Positions 36,701 through 46,729 are shown, numbered from the stretch's first letter. The stretch: 64,000 bases of DNA from Colwellia psychrerythraea (GCF_000764225.1 NZ_JQED01000040.1:62001-126000), one strand, 5' to 3'. Numbers and translations: made by a program. The notes: generated by a model from the sequence alone, not told the origin.

Positions 36701-38721
36701 TTCTCAGGACTATAGCGATGATTTTTACTCTCATTGCCATCACCACAAAAATCAGGAATATCAATCAACCAAACAGAATTTTCATCAAGATCTACCAACA
36801 CATTTTCTGGATGTAAGTCACCATGAGAAATATGTAAGCCGTGCAAGTGCTCAACAGACGAAAGTAAGTTTTTAACAAGTTCAAGATGATTAGTTAATAC
36901 TGGTATTTCCCCCCAGTTAATTCCATCAACTTGCTCCATTACCAAAAACAAACTCCCACTACGGGTAGCAAGGCCAAACTCATGAACGCGCGGAATATAC
37001 GGAGGTGATAATGATTTAAGTTTGGCTAAACGCTCTAAAAAGTGCAGTGTTTTATAACCTAATTGCACGTTATCACTGGTTGGGTTGATATTAAGCCATT
37101 CCTTTACAACTAAACCATTAGATAAATAAACTTCCTTATCATCTGTTTCACTCAGAAATTCATCTTCTGGATATTGGCGACTTATTTTTATATTTTGTTT
37201 ATAAATTTCAAGCGCTGATATATCAAAATCTAAGTTTTGTTCTATCTTAGGCTCTGCAATTTTAAGAGCATCAAACAGTGCTCGCGCATCAGTTAAATCT
37301 TGTGCTAATGCTCGTGATAAAATGCTAGCGTACCAATGAGTGTCCTGTTCTATATTCGATTGAAGACCTTTAAGACTTTTTGGAGAAAGTCGTTTACCTT
37401 GCAGAATATGCCAAGCAAGAATAGCTAAGGCATAAACATCCATTTTGAATGGTGTTGTTTGATCATTAGCCTTCATTTCGAATGGAGTTAAACCATCATT
37501 AACAGAAAGTATTTGACGATAGTCGCCAACAGTCCCTAATGGTTGGTGATATGCCGAAATAAAGTTTGAAAGTGCAATTTCTTTGGATGGCGAGACCCAA
37601 ATACTGTGATCGCCCAAGTCACGGTGAGCAATCTTTAATTCATGTAAATCAGCAAACTTAGCGAATAGTAGTTTAACTACGTTAAGTCTGTCTGCTTCAG
37701 TGAACGACACACAAAACTTACCAATAAACTCATTAAACCGAACATGGCTTGGTGGCAACTCATATAGCTCTGAATACTGCGCAGTTACATCATCTTTTTG
37801 TACGCTTGTTAACGACGTCAGGCAGTATTTATATAAATCATAATTTTGGTGTTTTATAAGACCTAAAATTGTGCGCTCGCGCGATATTATCTTAAACCGT
37901 CCTTCTGACGTTTTAGCATTTTGTCCTGAAACCTGATTAAAATCCCATAAGCGTAATAAAGCCTCATCTTTAGCTGAGACTTCTGATACTGCTGAAAACT
38001 CTTTATAAGCACCTTTAGGATGTGAAAACAGTTCATCAATTGCTTTATAGCCATTAATGACAATGTGCTTGTGTTGTATATTTGAATCTTTTCGATCAAA
38101 CAGCTTATCAAAAATATGAAAATCTTGATTTAATACCTTTTGCTTTGAGTGTTTGGGTTCGAACTTTTTATTGAAATGCCCTTCATTTTTCATTTTTAAA
38201 AATGACTCTAAAGACATTGTATGCTCTTTATCGGTTTCTGGAAGCTTATCAATGCAAGCGTTCCCTGTCATAACAACCAAAAAGTGCACAAAAGGACGAA
38301 AGCCTTTGTTCGAAAATTGGTTTTTATATTTATCCAATTTTCTTTCTAATAAATACTTCTTATTACGAGTAACGCTAACAGGCGAGCGACCCATCTCTTG
38401 GTTATTCTTATACCATTTATCACCACGAGCTGTTATTTCACCAAAGTTCCAATCTTTAAGCTCAATGATAAGCACGTTGCAATGTGTCACAATAACCAGA
38501 TCAAACTCACCCTCTTGACCTTTATCAACAAAGCGAAAACCAGCATAACCTTTCCAAGGAAATATGCTGTTGTTTTTTACTTGTGCTAACTGCTCTTTTA
38601 GAGAACTATTTTGTACTGGTTTTTTCGTCTTTTTATTGTTGTTTTGAAAATGCTTTTCAATTTTTTCTATCGCATCAACTTCATGGGCTAATAAGCCGCC
38701 TTCCCATAGCTCGATTTCCAA
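33718..38721 (-). CDS. NERD / tandem kinase-like / SF1 helicase fusion protein
   Basis: A 1667-residue multidomain protein. NERD nuclease-like domain: GEFDLVIV (71-78) and ELKDW (87-91). First kinase-like domain: HRDL near 365 but no clear DFG, so perhaps a pseudokinase. Second kinase-like domain: HGDLHPENVLVD near 630-641 and LIDIPDF for DFG, better conserved. An Asp/Glu-rich linker follows to about 1010. SF1 helicase: Walker A QGPPGTGKT near 1102, DEAA near 1352, VGDHKQLPP, TQYRM, VDSYQGKE and NVALSRA, the UPF1/DNA2 type. The start is a TTG with AGGAG 6 bases upstream, likely limiting its level. It overlaps the next gene by 1 base. A phage-sensing kinase that controls a nuclease-helicase is plausible; this is inference. 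Confidence 0.85.
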   Translation of the reverse strand: MEIELWEGGLLAHEVDAIEKIEKHFQNNNKKTKKPVQNSSLKEQLAQVKNNSIFPWKGYAGFRFVDKGQEGEFDLVIVTHCNVLIIELKDWNFGEITARGDKWYKNNQEMGRSPVSVTRNKKYLLERKLDKYKNQFSNKGFRPFVHFLVVMTGNACIDKLPETDKEHTMSLESFLKMKNEGHFNKKFEPKHSKQKVLNQDFHIFDKLFDRKDSNIQHKHIVINGYKAIDELFSHPKGAYKEFSAVSEVSAKDEALLRLWDFNQVSGQNAKTSEGRFKIISRERTILGLIKHQNYDLYKYCLTSLTSVQKDDVTAQYSELYELPPSHVRFNEFIGKFCVSFTEADRLNVVKLLFAKFADLHELKIAHRDLGDHSIWVSPSKEIALSNFISAYHQPLGTVGDYRQILSVNDGLTPFEMKANDQTTPFKMDVYALAILAWHILQGKRLSPKSLKGLQSNIEQDTHWYASILSRALAQDLTDARALFDALKIAEPKIEQNLDFDISALEIYKQNIKISRQYPEDEFLSETDDKEVYLSNGLVVKEWLNINPTSDNVQLGYKTLHFLERLAKLKSLSPPYIPRVHEFGLATRSGSLFLVMEQVDGINWGEIPVLTNHLELVKNLLSSVEHLHGLHISHGDLHPENVLVDLDENSVWLIDIPDFCGDGNESKNHRYSPENIDSCTAFERDNYAVMRLSAELLGIEWAELSEKYPVLSKAITVELEDHDYGFKSLERFKDAINSPINDESFDLVEITTLGNFEELTIYPDNGKVYLEIEKDTKNPNEARITFKGVGGNVPIIYSPFEQGFRLGFAPRIRSSVGRRDIESANLEIPFGLKISSSRRPNLDALNRRLSNNEELSRAVEFVLRPEQNDVSDVSTEELKLDDSKAFDSIFGDGIAPVNIDEPNEIEVVDEINEIKTHQLWQSILDTETESHPNIELIETQSPKDQDNQLILHHKSEKDPLASFTKTDVIEALLSDGEKEDILGEVLLKPSTSNEVRLGKIRNRAKRLDENDIIYFRSKADKASFTKRKNALERILAKESTISRLVDYFEPKSALTSSCYDIEVTDSDFERYDRTDDHGNEISLNSQQREAFQKLVNYGPLSLLQGPPGTGKTEFIAAFVHYLVEKQQVNNVLLVSQSHEAVNTAAERIRKHCLNLKTPLDVVRFSNRESVVSDGLKDVYSNAIITEKRELFSAESTYRTASLSQALGLDPEYLSAITRIELKLFKQIDELAHLSESLDTKKQAEADKKGLTKSYNELKSVVDSSLKEDFSIDMNTVELADIKNLVWKKLQTEYSIRPDEEVKARALAKISRDMLDVLAADRVNYDEFFARSRQLVTGTCVGIGQHHIGISENQYDWVIIDEAARSIASELAIAMQSGKRVLLVGDHKQLPPLYSEPHKKAIARKLGLVVNDSEDLLQSDFERAFESNYGKEAGAKLLTQYRMAKPIGDLVSQCFYNSELATGKRKIPDIYQNVPKALQSVVTWLDTTPLGKVSHHTKSKAGSLSNRAEADEVISLLKEIANSDNFTNALAKTVKDTEPAIGVICMYGEQKRLIRKRFNEQSWDDDFKALVKIDTVDSYQGKENRIIILSITRSCTDLSCGFLRLPNRINVALSRAMDRLVIVGASQMWRGKNSNKPLGKVIEYIESQTEQSIYKVLNIKTKRSKGVRR

Positions 38722-38814
38722 ATCGTACTCCTAAGTAAATCCTAAATTTTAATCTGACATATAATTATATTGTTGGTTATTATAAAGTGTCTTTCTTGTA
38801 TGCAATTTTTGCCT

Positions 38815-41544
38815 CTATATATCTCTTAATCGTTTATAGCGCTTATCAAAGGCTATTGCGCCACCTTCCATAATTTCACATACATGATCCCTAACACTTT
38901 GTTCGCAAAGCCCACCGGAATCTAATACTTGAACTTGACCACCACGAAATTGAAGAACATTTACAAATTCTGCATCACCATTAACAACTATATTAGGATT
39001 GTGAGTTACCATAATAATTTGGCGGCGCTTTTTATTTTCATGTATTTGAGAAACAATCAATTGATAAATCAGGGCATTATCTAAATCATCTTCAGGTTGA
39101 TCAACAATAATAGGATTGTTTCCATGACTTAATAAAAATGCCAATATTGCAGCAGCCTTCTGTCCTGCGGAGCCTTTTTCTATATTTTCAAATTTTCCAC
39201 GCTCAATATCTTTGGCATATTCAACAACAAGGTGGTCTTCAGGCCACCAAGTCATTAGACGATCTATTGTTTCGGGTTGACGTTCAAATTTCTGAGCTAG
39301 GGCTGTTTTTAATCTTGAATCTATACGGTAGTCTTCAATTTCATTCCCTAAAGCTAGGCTTACGACTGCTTCTTTCGATTTTTCAGTATGCCTAACCTTT
39401 GTTTTAAAACTATCATTATCAAAAACAGAATCGCCAGATATTAATGGGTATAACAAGCTTTCTGTTTGATCATCTTGATATATTGAAGTAGCAAAACTTG
39501 TTTCAACACCAATATTATTTCGAAATTGCTGCTCAACATTTACTTTGCTTGAAAATGGTAGCAAGCTCATTCTCACATACTTATTATCGCCAATTACATT
39601 TCTAATAAATTTTTGACGATTTTTTTGTAAAGTTCGACGATATATATAGAGTTTTTTCAAACTTATATCACGCTGTAACTTCTTTTCTTCTAATTGAGCT
39701 TCTACGTTATTAAGAGCCTCTATTTTCTCATTCAATTCATTTCGTTGGGTTAACCAAGCTTCATATTGCTCAGGATTTAGCTCCTCACCTCTATTTTCGT
39801 ATTCAGCTACAACTTGATTATAGCTATCTTCTGTTATCACTCCTTGAGTAAACCAAGTTGAAGAAGCAATCTGTAGTTCTCTTGTTTCTTCTGCATCTTT
39901 TACTGTTTGCATCAAATTGGTTAGCTCGGCTTGAACTTGTACCAGCTTACTTGTAAAAGTTTGCTGAATAGCTTCAAGTTCAACAATATTAGTGGGTTTA
40001 TCTTCACCTTCTTCAATCAATTTCATTTCAGTAAAGTTAGAATCAATTGCTTTATCAATTGCATCTGTTAGATCAGTTATTTCAGCGGCTTTATTAATAA
40101 CTTGACGCTCGGTAACTAATTTTTGATATGCATTGAAGACATCTTTATGTCCTCCCTGCTCGAAACTATCGATATCACTATTTAAGTCATCCAATTGCCC
40201 TTGAAGAGTTCCTTTACTATCCAACCGTAGATTAATTTGACGTACATCCCTGCTCAAAGCCAAAAACTGATCTAGCTCAGTATCATAATCATGCTTCCAA
40301 GAAGTAAAGTTAACTTCGATAGAGCGGTCAATTATTTCCAGTAAACTATTGGCGTTGGATGCTAAGGCGTTAATTTGCTTTTGGCTATAAAGACTTACAT
40401 GAAAACGATCTTCAGGTTTGCCGTTATCAACGGCCCACTGGTTGTCATGGTATTTTTGAATATATGGCTGAACACCTTGTTCCCAAACGGATTGGTAGTT
40501 TTCATCCCTACGATTTAGATCAACACAAATTCGAGTATCTTGCTTAGTTACTCCATTTTTAAAAGAACTGACTTCCGCTTGAATTTGACTTAAGTCAGAT
40601 ATTTCATTTTCACGGCCTAAAGCTAACCTTACTGACTCTATGAATGTTGATTTACCGGAACCTCTTCCCCCAATGATTGCGTTAAAAAGAGGATGTAGTT
40701 TAAATTCTGCTGGTTGACCTGGAATTCGGCCACAGTGATTCATTTGAGAAATGCTAAGTTTAGAAAGGAATAAGTCAGGAACAGTGTTTGGATCATCTTC
40801 ACCATTATCTACACAAAAACTGTCATCATGAAGTGCTAACTTTAATCCAGCAATTGAAGGTGCACTCATTTTGATCCAAGAGAAGCGCTTACCAAGCCTT
40901 GAGCATTGATGGGCATCAGAGCCTTGAACTTTAGCTAAGTGAGCACAAGCTTTTGTTAATTCAGAATTGACACCATTCAAAAATTTCAAATTAACAAATT
41001 CAGCCGCTTCAATTTTACCTAGCCAACTTTCAAGCTCTTGGTTAGTATTGGTAATACCGTGTAATAGCCCTTTCGGGCCATCAATATGGGCTGGTATCGC
41101 AACACCACCAGCACTTTGTATAATATCTATTACATTATCAACAGATTCGGTTGCGCAGGTCTCCTCAGCATCACCATGACCTTCTGTAATACCACATTGG
41201 CCGAGTACAGCAGATACCTTTGCTGAGTTATTAGTTGGATCAAAAATAGCCAAAATATGGACGCGCGCTTGTCCTGTACTTACAGTTATCTCACACGCTG
41301 GAAATAAACAAATAGGCCGATACCATTCAGCAGTCTCATCAAATTCGGCATAAGTTGCTTTTAAACGATCAATCCACTCACCAGAAACATGATCTGCTAT
41401 AGCAACACAGTCTATATTTTCTGCCATTAATGCTTTAAGCCAATCTGTTTCACTCTCTTCTGGTTTTTTATAATCTGATGAAGCCGGAGTGTGAGTATGA
41501 AAATCAAATTTATACCAACGGCTTCCTAAATGTTCATTACTCAT
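38815..41544 (-). CDS. PHP-domain/SMC-type ATPase, TrlF family
   Basis: A 909-residue protein. An N-terminal PHP phosphoesterase domain shows FDFHTHTPASSD (H16 and H18), IADHVSG (D51, H52) and later metal-binding His in IPAHIDG and QGSDAHQ. A Rad50/SMC-like ATPase follows: Walker A IIGGRGSGKST near 287-297, long coiled coils at about 400-640, and Walker B IIVDQPEDDLDN near 806-817 with the His loop MVTHNPNI. This is the layout named TrlF in current annotation. The PHP part probably cleaves phosphoester bonds in nucleic acid under ATPase control. It starts inside the end of hsdS (ATGA overlap), so it is translationally coupled to the specificity subunit. A 93-base gap separates it from the kinase-helicase gene. 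Confidence 0.88.
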   Translation of the reverse strand: MSNEHLGSRWYKFDFHTHTPASSDYKKPEESETDWLKALMAENIDCVAIADHVSGEWIDRLKATYAEFDETAEWYRPICLFPACEITVSTGQARVHILAIFDPTNNSAKVSAVLGQCGITEGHGDAEETCATESVDNVIDIIQSAGGVAIPAHIDGPKGLLHGITNTNQELESWLGKIEAAEFVNLKFLNGVNSELTKACAHLAKVQGSDAHQCSRLGKRFSWIKMSAPSIAGLKLALHDDSFCVDNGEDDPNTVPDLFLSKLSISQMNHCGRIPGQPAEFKLHPLFNAIIGGRGSGKSTFIESVRLALGRENEISDLSQIQAEVSSFKNGVTKQDTRICVDLNRRDENYQSVWEQGVQPYIQKYHDNQWAVDNGKPEDRFHVSLYSQKQINALASNANSLLEIIDRSIEVNFTSWKHDYDTELDQFLALSRDVRQINLRLDSKGTLQGQLDDLNSDIDSFEQGGHKDVFNAYQKLVTERQVINKAAEITDLTDAIDKAIDSNFTEMKLIEEGEDKPTNIVELEAIQQTFTSKLVQVQAELTNLMQTVKDAEETRELQIASSTWFTQGVITEDSYNQVVAEYENRGEELNPEQYEAWLTQRNELNEKIEALNNVEAQLEEKKLQRDISLKKLYIYRRTLQKNRQKFIRNVIGDNKYVRMSLLPFSSKVNVEQQFRNNIGVETSFATSIYQDDQTESLLYPLISGDSVFDNDSFKTKVRHTEKSKEAVVSLALGNEIEDYRIDSRLKTALAQKFERQPETIDRLMTWWPEDHLVVEYAKDIERGKFENIEKGSAGQKAAAILAFLLSHGNNPIIVDQPEDDLDNALIYQLIVSQIHENKKRRQIIMVTHNPNIVVNGDAEFVNVLQFRGGQVQVLDSGGLCEQSVRDHVCEIMEGGAIAFDKRYKRLRDI

Positions 41545-42767
41545 AGTTCAATCTTCCCTGATATTAATTTAGGTAACAGCATGTCGCGCTGTTTTTTAAG
41601 GTTTCTATTCTTAAGACTTAAGACTCTGATTTGTTCAATCGCTGGTTTCACAACAGAATTAAACTTTTCAATAATATCTTGAGTTGGAATATAAACTGGA
41701 AATTCTTTTAAAACATCCCAACTAGCACGAGGCATCTTACTGCCTTGAGATGTTTGTACTGCTTGAGCAACAAATTCATTTGAGAAAGTAACCATCGCTA
41801 CTAAAGCGTGGTGCTCTTTATTTTTTGGTGAAAGAACGAATGTATCAGAAGAACTAAGGCCATCAATTTGTGCTACTCCCACTTTATGGAAGTTAGGTCT
41901 TATTTTACCAAATAATATATCTCCACGGTTGAAAGCTAACTTATTACTACCGATTTCGGATACTTCTTCCCATTCAGACAATGCAATTGATTTACGAGGA
42001 AAGTGCTCCAACCCCATATATGGCGTTTTCTCTGATACACAGCCTTTCTTGATCGTATTTCTTTTGAAGTTGACAAGTTCAATCAGTGGCTTAACTTCCC
42101 AACCTTCGGGGGTTTGACTTAGTGATGAGTCGGTGAGTTTTGTTTTTCCATCAGCATCGAGGTTATCGTCATAATCTGGGTAGCGGAAGTTAACAAACCA
42201 TTCGCGGTAAAGAGATTGCGCCATTTCTTCTAAAATGGCGATACGACGGTTATTGTTTTCGATTAGGTTGTCGTAGTTTAAAAGAGTTGAGGAGACTCTA
42301 GAAACAATATGACGATCATTAGGAACTTTAAGCTTGAATGTCCTTAACTTATCTAGACTCAGGTTATCTTGAGTAGTCCCCTGAGAAATACTCTGCATTT
42401 CTCGTTTTATGTAATCAATGTAATACTTAATGAAATACACATCGACTAGTTCTTCATTCGGGATAAAGCCAACAATACTATCAGGAAAGCAAGCATCGAT
42501 CTTTAATACGGCCGTCTCAGCAATATTCGCAGCAATAGTAATGACGAGTGTTTCTTTTTCCCACAATTTACTTTGAGCTAAACCTTTATCACTATAAGTT
42601 TGCTCAAAACTATTGATGTATAAATTGGCAGCCTTAACATCGCCTGTTTGTACAAACGGATATTTTCCACCATATAATTTCGGATCGTTACGAGGCCGAT
42701 GTTTAGATTTACCACGCCCTAAAAACCCCAACTCATCTAAGTTAAATTCCGAAAACTCCCAGCCCAT
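41541..42767 (-). CDS. hsdS: Type I restriction specificity subunit S
   Basis: A 408-residue HsdS with two target-recognition domains (about 1-150 and 205-370), each followed by a helical spacer; the first spacer includes NNRRIAILEEMAQSLYREWFVNFRYP, trimmed here to show the type. The final helix has the common ending LPKLISGKIEL. It decides the DNA sequence that is methylated or restricted; the target cannot be read from sequence alone. It begins one base inside the end of hsdM (TAATG) and its end overlaps the PHP-SMC gene. Two full domains suggest a bipartite recognition site. Confidence 0.93.
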   Translation of the reverse strand: MGWEFSEFNLDELGFLGRGKSKHRPRNDPKLYGGKYPFVQTGDVKAANLYINSFEQTYSDKGLAQSKLWEKETLVITIAANIAETAVLKIDACFPDSIVGFIPNEELVDVYFIKYYIDYIKREMQSISQGTTQDNLSLDKLRTFKLKVPNDRHIVSRVSSTLLNYDNLIENNNRRIAILEEMAQSLYREWFVNFRYPDYDDNLDADGKTKLTDSSLSQTPEGWEVKPLIELVNFKRNTIKKGCVSEKTPYMGLEHFPRKSIALSEWEEVSEIGSNKLAFNRGDILFGKIRPNFHKVGVAQIDGLSSSDTFVLSPKNKEHHALVAMVTFSNEFVAQAVQTSQGSKMPRASWDVLKEFPVYIPTQDIIEKFNSVVKPAIEQIRVLSLKNRNLKKQRDMLLPKLISGKIEL

Positions 42768-44404
42768 TAGATAGACTCCAATACTTTAGCAGTATTGATC
42801 GCTATATCGGATTCTAACTGATGAGCTTCAGCATTCAACACTTCCAGTTCTTCTTGTAGTGCTTCTAACTTGGCAGCAAAATCTTCATCATGCTCTTGTT
42901 CACCTTCAGCAACACCGACATAACGACCAGGGTTTAAGCTGTAACCTTGCTCGATTATTTCCGCTTTGGTTGCTACTTTACAAAGGCCAGCAATATTCTG
43001 GTAGGTAAAGTTGCCATTGTCACTCTTGAAAAAGTTATCAAGCGAGTAACTGCCATCATTACCTGTATCTGGATGTGTTTCTAGGTAGGTGTTATCAATG
43101 TCTTGTCCACGGTATAAACGCACAATATTGGCTATAAAGTTAAGTTGTTCGCTGGTGTAATCACGCACTGCACGTGTAACTTGGCGGAATATATGACGAG
43201 CATCAATAAACAATACTTTGTCTTTGTTCTTGGCGGGTTTATTTTTATCTAAAAACCATAAGGCACAAGGTAAAGTAACGGTATAAAAGAAGTTGCTTGA
43301 TACAGCTACCATTACATCAACACCATCATCTTCAATCAATTGTTGACGAATTTCCATTTCAGAGCCACGGGCATCGCTGGCAGAGTTCGCCATAACAAAA
43401 CCAGCACGACCTTTTTTGTTCAATGCTGCATAAAACATCTGAATCCAAAGGTAATTACCGTTGTCGTTACGTGGCATACCATAAGGGAAACGTTGTTTAT
43501 CACCTTCTAAGCGATCTTTTTGAATTTCGTTTACGTTAAAAGGAGGATTCGCCATTACTCTGTCAAACTGTCCGTATTGCTTGCCATCAATGATTTCGCC
43601 TTTGGCTAGGTCAAACGGGTCTTCGTAATAAGAGTTACCTTCACGAATATCACCTTGTAGGCCATGAACTGCTAGGTTCATTTTTGATAAACGTACCGTA
43701 TCGCCTGTTTTCTCTTGGCCGAATATCGATAACTCATCAGAAGCCGATTTGTTATGACTAGCTACGAAGTCAGCGGAGCTGACAAACATACCGCCGCTAC
43801 CACAGGCTGCGTCAAAGACTTTACCGTGGTAGGGTTCAATAACTTCTGTAATTAAGCGTACTAATGCTGATGGAGTGAAAAACTCACCACCGCCCTGACC
43901 TTCAGTTTTGGCAAACTCGTTAAGAAAGTATTCGTAAATACGGCCAAAAATGTCTGAGCCTAAACCAAAATCAATGGCCGTAAAGTTTTTTAGCAAGCCT
44001 TTTAAAATATCGTTATCAAAACGGGTATAGGTTTTTGGTAATGCATCTTTAATAGCTTCGTTTTCAGCTTCTAACGCTTTCATGGCGTTATTTACATTTA
44101 CGCCTATATTTGAGCCTTCTGGTAATGCAAGAAGGTTTGAGTACAAGGCATCATCAGGTACAGACATTGCACCCTCTGCTTGGATTTTTGATTTGATGTC
44201 ACCACCACCGCGACGACGGGAGCTGGTAGCTGCTTCAATGCGTTCTTTCGCTTGGGTAAAACGATACTCAGCATATTTGAGGAAGATTAAGCCTAATATG
44301 GGGCGCGAGTATTCTTGTGCTGTAAGGCCAGTATTGGCACGGAGAGAGTCGGCAGCCGACCATAAACGTTTTTCTAATGCTTCTATTTTCTTGAAATCTG
44401 CCAT
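42767..44404 (-). CDS. hsdM: Type I restriction DNA methyltransferase subunit M
   Basis: A 545-residue HsdM, an N6-adenine methylase. The N-terminal helical domain is followed by SAM motif [14 protein letters not shown] near 195-207 and catalytic motif IV NPPF near 283-286. The region [12 protein letters not shown] before motif I is typical. A C-terminal coiled coil (about 500-540) should pack on HsdS. It is the first gene of the operon, with a divergent promoter region of 376 bases shared with the ABC transporter gene. The start ATG is preceded by an AGGAACT-like site. Confidence 0.95.
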   Translation of the reverse strand: MADFKKIEALEKRLWSAADSLRANTGLTAQEYSRPILGLIFLKYAEYRFTQAKERIEAATSSRRRGGGDIKSKIQAEGAMSVPDDALYSNLLALPEGSNIGVNVNNAMKALEAENEAIKDALPKTYTRFDNDILKGLLKNFTAIDFGLGSDIFGRIYEYFLNEFAKTEGQGGGEFFTPSALVRLITEVIEPYHGKVFDAACGSGGMFVSSADFVASHNKSASDELSIFGQEKTGDTVRLSKMNLAVHGLQGDIREGNSYYEDPFDLAKGEIIDGKQYGQFDRVMANPPFNVNEIQKDRLEGDKQRFPYGMPRNDNGNYLWIQMFYAALNKKGRAGFVMANSASDARGSEMEIRQQLIEDDGVDVMVAVSSNFFYTVTLPCALWFLDKNKPAKNKDKVLFIDARHIFRQVTRAVRDYTSEQLNFIANIVRLYRGQDIDNTYLETHPDTGNDGSYSLDNFFKSDNGNFTYQNIAGLCKVATKAEIIEQGYSLNPGRYVGVAEGEQEHDEDFAAKLEALQEELEVLNAEAHQLESDIAINTAKVLESI

Positions 44405-44780
44405 AGTTCCTGAGGCCCTGAGGTATCCTAATTTCTTTAGTTAAACGAGTGTATCAAATTGGTCATAAAAATATACGGATAGAAGTGTTAATTGTTTGAT
44501 CTAGTGTACTAATATCAATAAAGACAAAATATTGAACAACCTCTGCCATTAATATTAAATACAAACTTAGATAGATATTTATTAGCCATTCAGCGATCAG
44601 TTTTCTTCTATTAGCTTAAAGTCTGATAACATGAAGAATAAATTTTAAAAACATACTAGTTTAAAATCTGTAAGTGCATTTTAAAACATCCAGAGTCGAT
44701 TCATAATAATCATGAACCACACTCACTCATTACCAAGTCCTTTATTTTAAAATTATTAATCATGGTGGTAAAAAACAACA
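44405..44780. other. Divergent intergenic region, 376 bp
   Basis: Lies between the starts of hsdM (minus) and the ABC transporter (plus), so promoters for both must be here or just inside. It is AT-rich. I could not pick a -35/-10 pair with confidence and saw no gene. Confidence 0.5.
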
Positions 44781-46592
44781 ATGCGTAAACATCAATTTAG
44801 CAATACTGAGGCTGCACATTTTAACTGGCGTATAATAAAAGAAATATGGCCGTACCTTCTTGAGCATAAAAAACGAGTTTCTATAGCAATCATATTCATG
44901 GTTTTAGCCAAAGTAGCAAGTGTATGCCTGCCATTTGTACTTAAATATATTGTTGATGATATTGATATTTCACAGGACAAACCTGGCTCTTTATTAGTTC
45001 TGCCTGTTGCGTTGGTATTAGCCTACGGCCTAGTACGCTTCTCTAATGTTTTATTTGGTGAAATTCGAGATACGCTATTTGGTCGAGTGACAGAAAGAGC
45101 CATTAGGCGAATTAGTTTAAAGGTTTTTCAACATTTACACAGCCTTGACTTAGAATTTCATTTAAACCGTAGAACAGGTGGTGTTTCAAGAGATATTGAA
45201 CGTGGGACATCAGGCATTAATTTCCTTATGCGCTTTATGGTTTTTAATATCGTGCCCACGTTGTTAGAAATCAGTTTAGTTATCGGGATCTTATTTTATA
45301 ACTATGGCTTTGGCTTTGCCGCTATCACGTTTGTAGCCATTTTTCTTTATGTGGGTTTTTCGGTGGTGACTACAGAATGGCGCACTACTTTTGTCAGAGA
45401 AGCTAATAAAGCAGATTCTGCAAGTGGTAATCATGCTGTCGATTCATTACTTAACTATGAGACGACAAAATATTTTTCAAATGAAGAATTTGAAGCACAA
45501 AGATATGACAAAGAATTAGCTCAATGGGAGGTAGCAAAGCGAAAAAATAGGCTGTCACTATTTGCACTAAACGGTGGGCAGGCTTTAATCATAGCTTGTG
45601 CTATTACCGCGATGATGATGCTAGCTGCGAATAACGTTATTGAAGGAACAATGACTTTAGGTGATTTTGTTCTAATAAACGCCTTTATGATGCAAATATT
45701 TTTACCCTTAAACTTTCTTGGTTTTGTTTATAGGGAGATTAAGGGGTCACTGGCAAATATAGAAAACTTATTTAGCTTACTGTCAGTAAAAGCAGAAGTT
45801 ATCGAAGATGAAAATGCTAAAGCACTTATTGTTACTAACGGAAGAATTGATTTTAACAATATTTCATTTAACTATAAAAAAGAGCGCAAGATAATAACTA
45901 ATTTAAATTTCAGTATCCTACCTGGTGAAAAGGTTGCTGTTGTAGGTGCTAGCGGTGGTGGTAAATCAACCTTAGTTAAATTGTTATTTCGCTTTTATGA
46001 CGTTAATAGTGGCTCTATCTGTATTGATAACCAAGATATTCGAAACGTAACTTTAAAGTCTTTACGACAAGCAATTGGGATAGTGCCTCAAGATACTGTG
46101 TTATTTAATGATACGATACTAGAAAACGTTAGATATGGTAATCCTGAATCGACAGATGCCGATGTTATGAATGCTATAAGAATGGCCCATTTAGATGATT
46201 TAATAAAATCTTTACCTGATGGTGTTAATACCACAGTTGGGGAAAGAGGCTTGAAATTAAGCGGTGGAGAAAGACAAAGAGTTTCTATTGCGAGAACAAT
46301 TCTTAAAAACCCACCTATTTTAGTATTTGACGAAGCTACATCATCATTAGATAGCCATTCTGAACAGGCAATTCTTAAAGCAATAAAAGAGCTATCACTA
46401 AATGCTACTAGCTTTGTTATTGCTCATAGGCTTTCAACAATAATTGATGCCGATAGGATTATTGTGGTCGAGGATGGTACTATTATTGAGCAAGGGACTC
46501 ACTCAGAATTGCTAGGTAATAAGCGCTCTTATAATGAACTTTGGAATGCTCAGCAAAGTAAAGAAGAAAAGAATCAACACTTAAAATCGTAG
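44781..46592 (+). CDS. ATM1-type ABC transporter, intact copy carried by the island
   Basis: A 603-residue half-transporter with an N-terminal six-helix membrane domain (about 25-310) and an ATPase domain: Walker A GASGGGKST near 389-397, signature LSGGERQR near 494, Walker B ILVFDEATSSLDS near 513 and H-loop VIAHRL near 547. It fits the ATM1/HMT family, which exports glutathione- or sulfur-linked compounds and helps metal balance. It aligns end to end with the two halves of the split gene; in the block from RDTLFGRVTE to PTLLEI only 6 of 69 residues differ. It is on the opposite strand, ends 161 bases inside the right island edge, and probably supplies the lost function. Two Gly replace the usual SGSG in the P-loop, still compatible with activity. 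Confidence 0.92.
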   Translation: MRKHQFSNTEAAHFNWRIIKEIWPYLLEHKKRVSIAIIFMVLAKVASVCLPFVLKYIVDDIDISQDKPGSLLVLPVALVLAYGLVRFSNVLFGEIRDTLFGRVTERAIRRISLKVFQHLHSLDLEFHLNRRTGGVSRDIERGTSGINFLMRFMVFNIVPTLLEISLVIGILFYNYGFGFAAITFVAIFLYVGFSVVTTEWRTTFVREANKADSASGNHAVDSLLNYETTKYFSNEEFEAQRYDKELAQWEVAKRKNRLSLFALNGGQALIIACAITAMMMLAANNVIEGTMTLGDFVLINAFMMQIFLPLNFLGFVYREIKGSLANIENLFSLLSVKAEVIEDENAKALIVTNGRIDFNNISFNYKKERKIITNLNFSILPGEKVAVVGASGGGKSTLVKLLFRFYDVNSGSICIDNQDIRNVTLKSLRQAIGIVPQDTVLFNDTILENVRYGNPESTDADVMNAIRMAHLDDLIKSLPDGVNTTVGERGLKLSGGERQRVSIARTILKNPPILVFDEATSSLDSHSEQAILKAIKELSLNATSFVIAHRLSTIIDADRIIVVEDGTIIEQGTHSELLGNKRSYNELWNAQQSKEEKNQHLKS

Positions 46593-46729
46593 AATTCGTG
46601 CTTTGTATTTTTTAAAGGGTAAATAGCAGAATAAAATGGGAACACTTAACGTGTTTTAGTGGTGAAATAAGTGTTGATAGAGTTAGTCGTTAAGAATCTG
46701 TTCTATCTACGCTTTTTTGATTTCAACAG

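Noticed and set aside
38153..38589. Plus-strand frames opposite the NERD domain
   Set aside because: They lie within a well-supported gene on the other strand and have no protein-like features.
44082..44444. Plus-strand frame of 120 codons
   Set aside because: It lies opposite hsdM, whose motifs are complete. It is a shadow frame.
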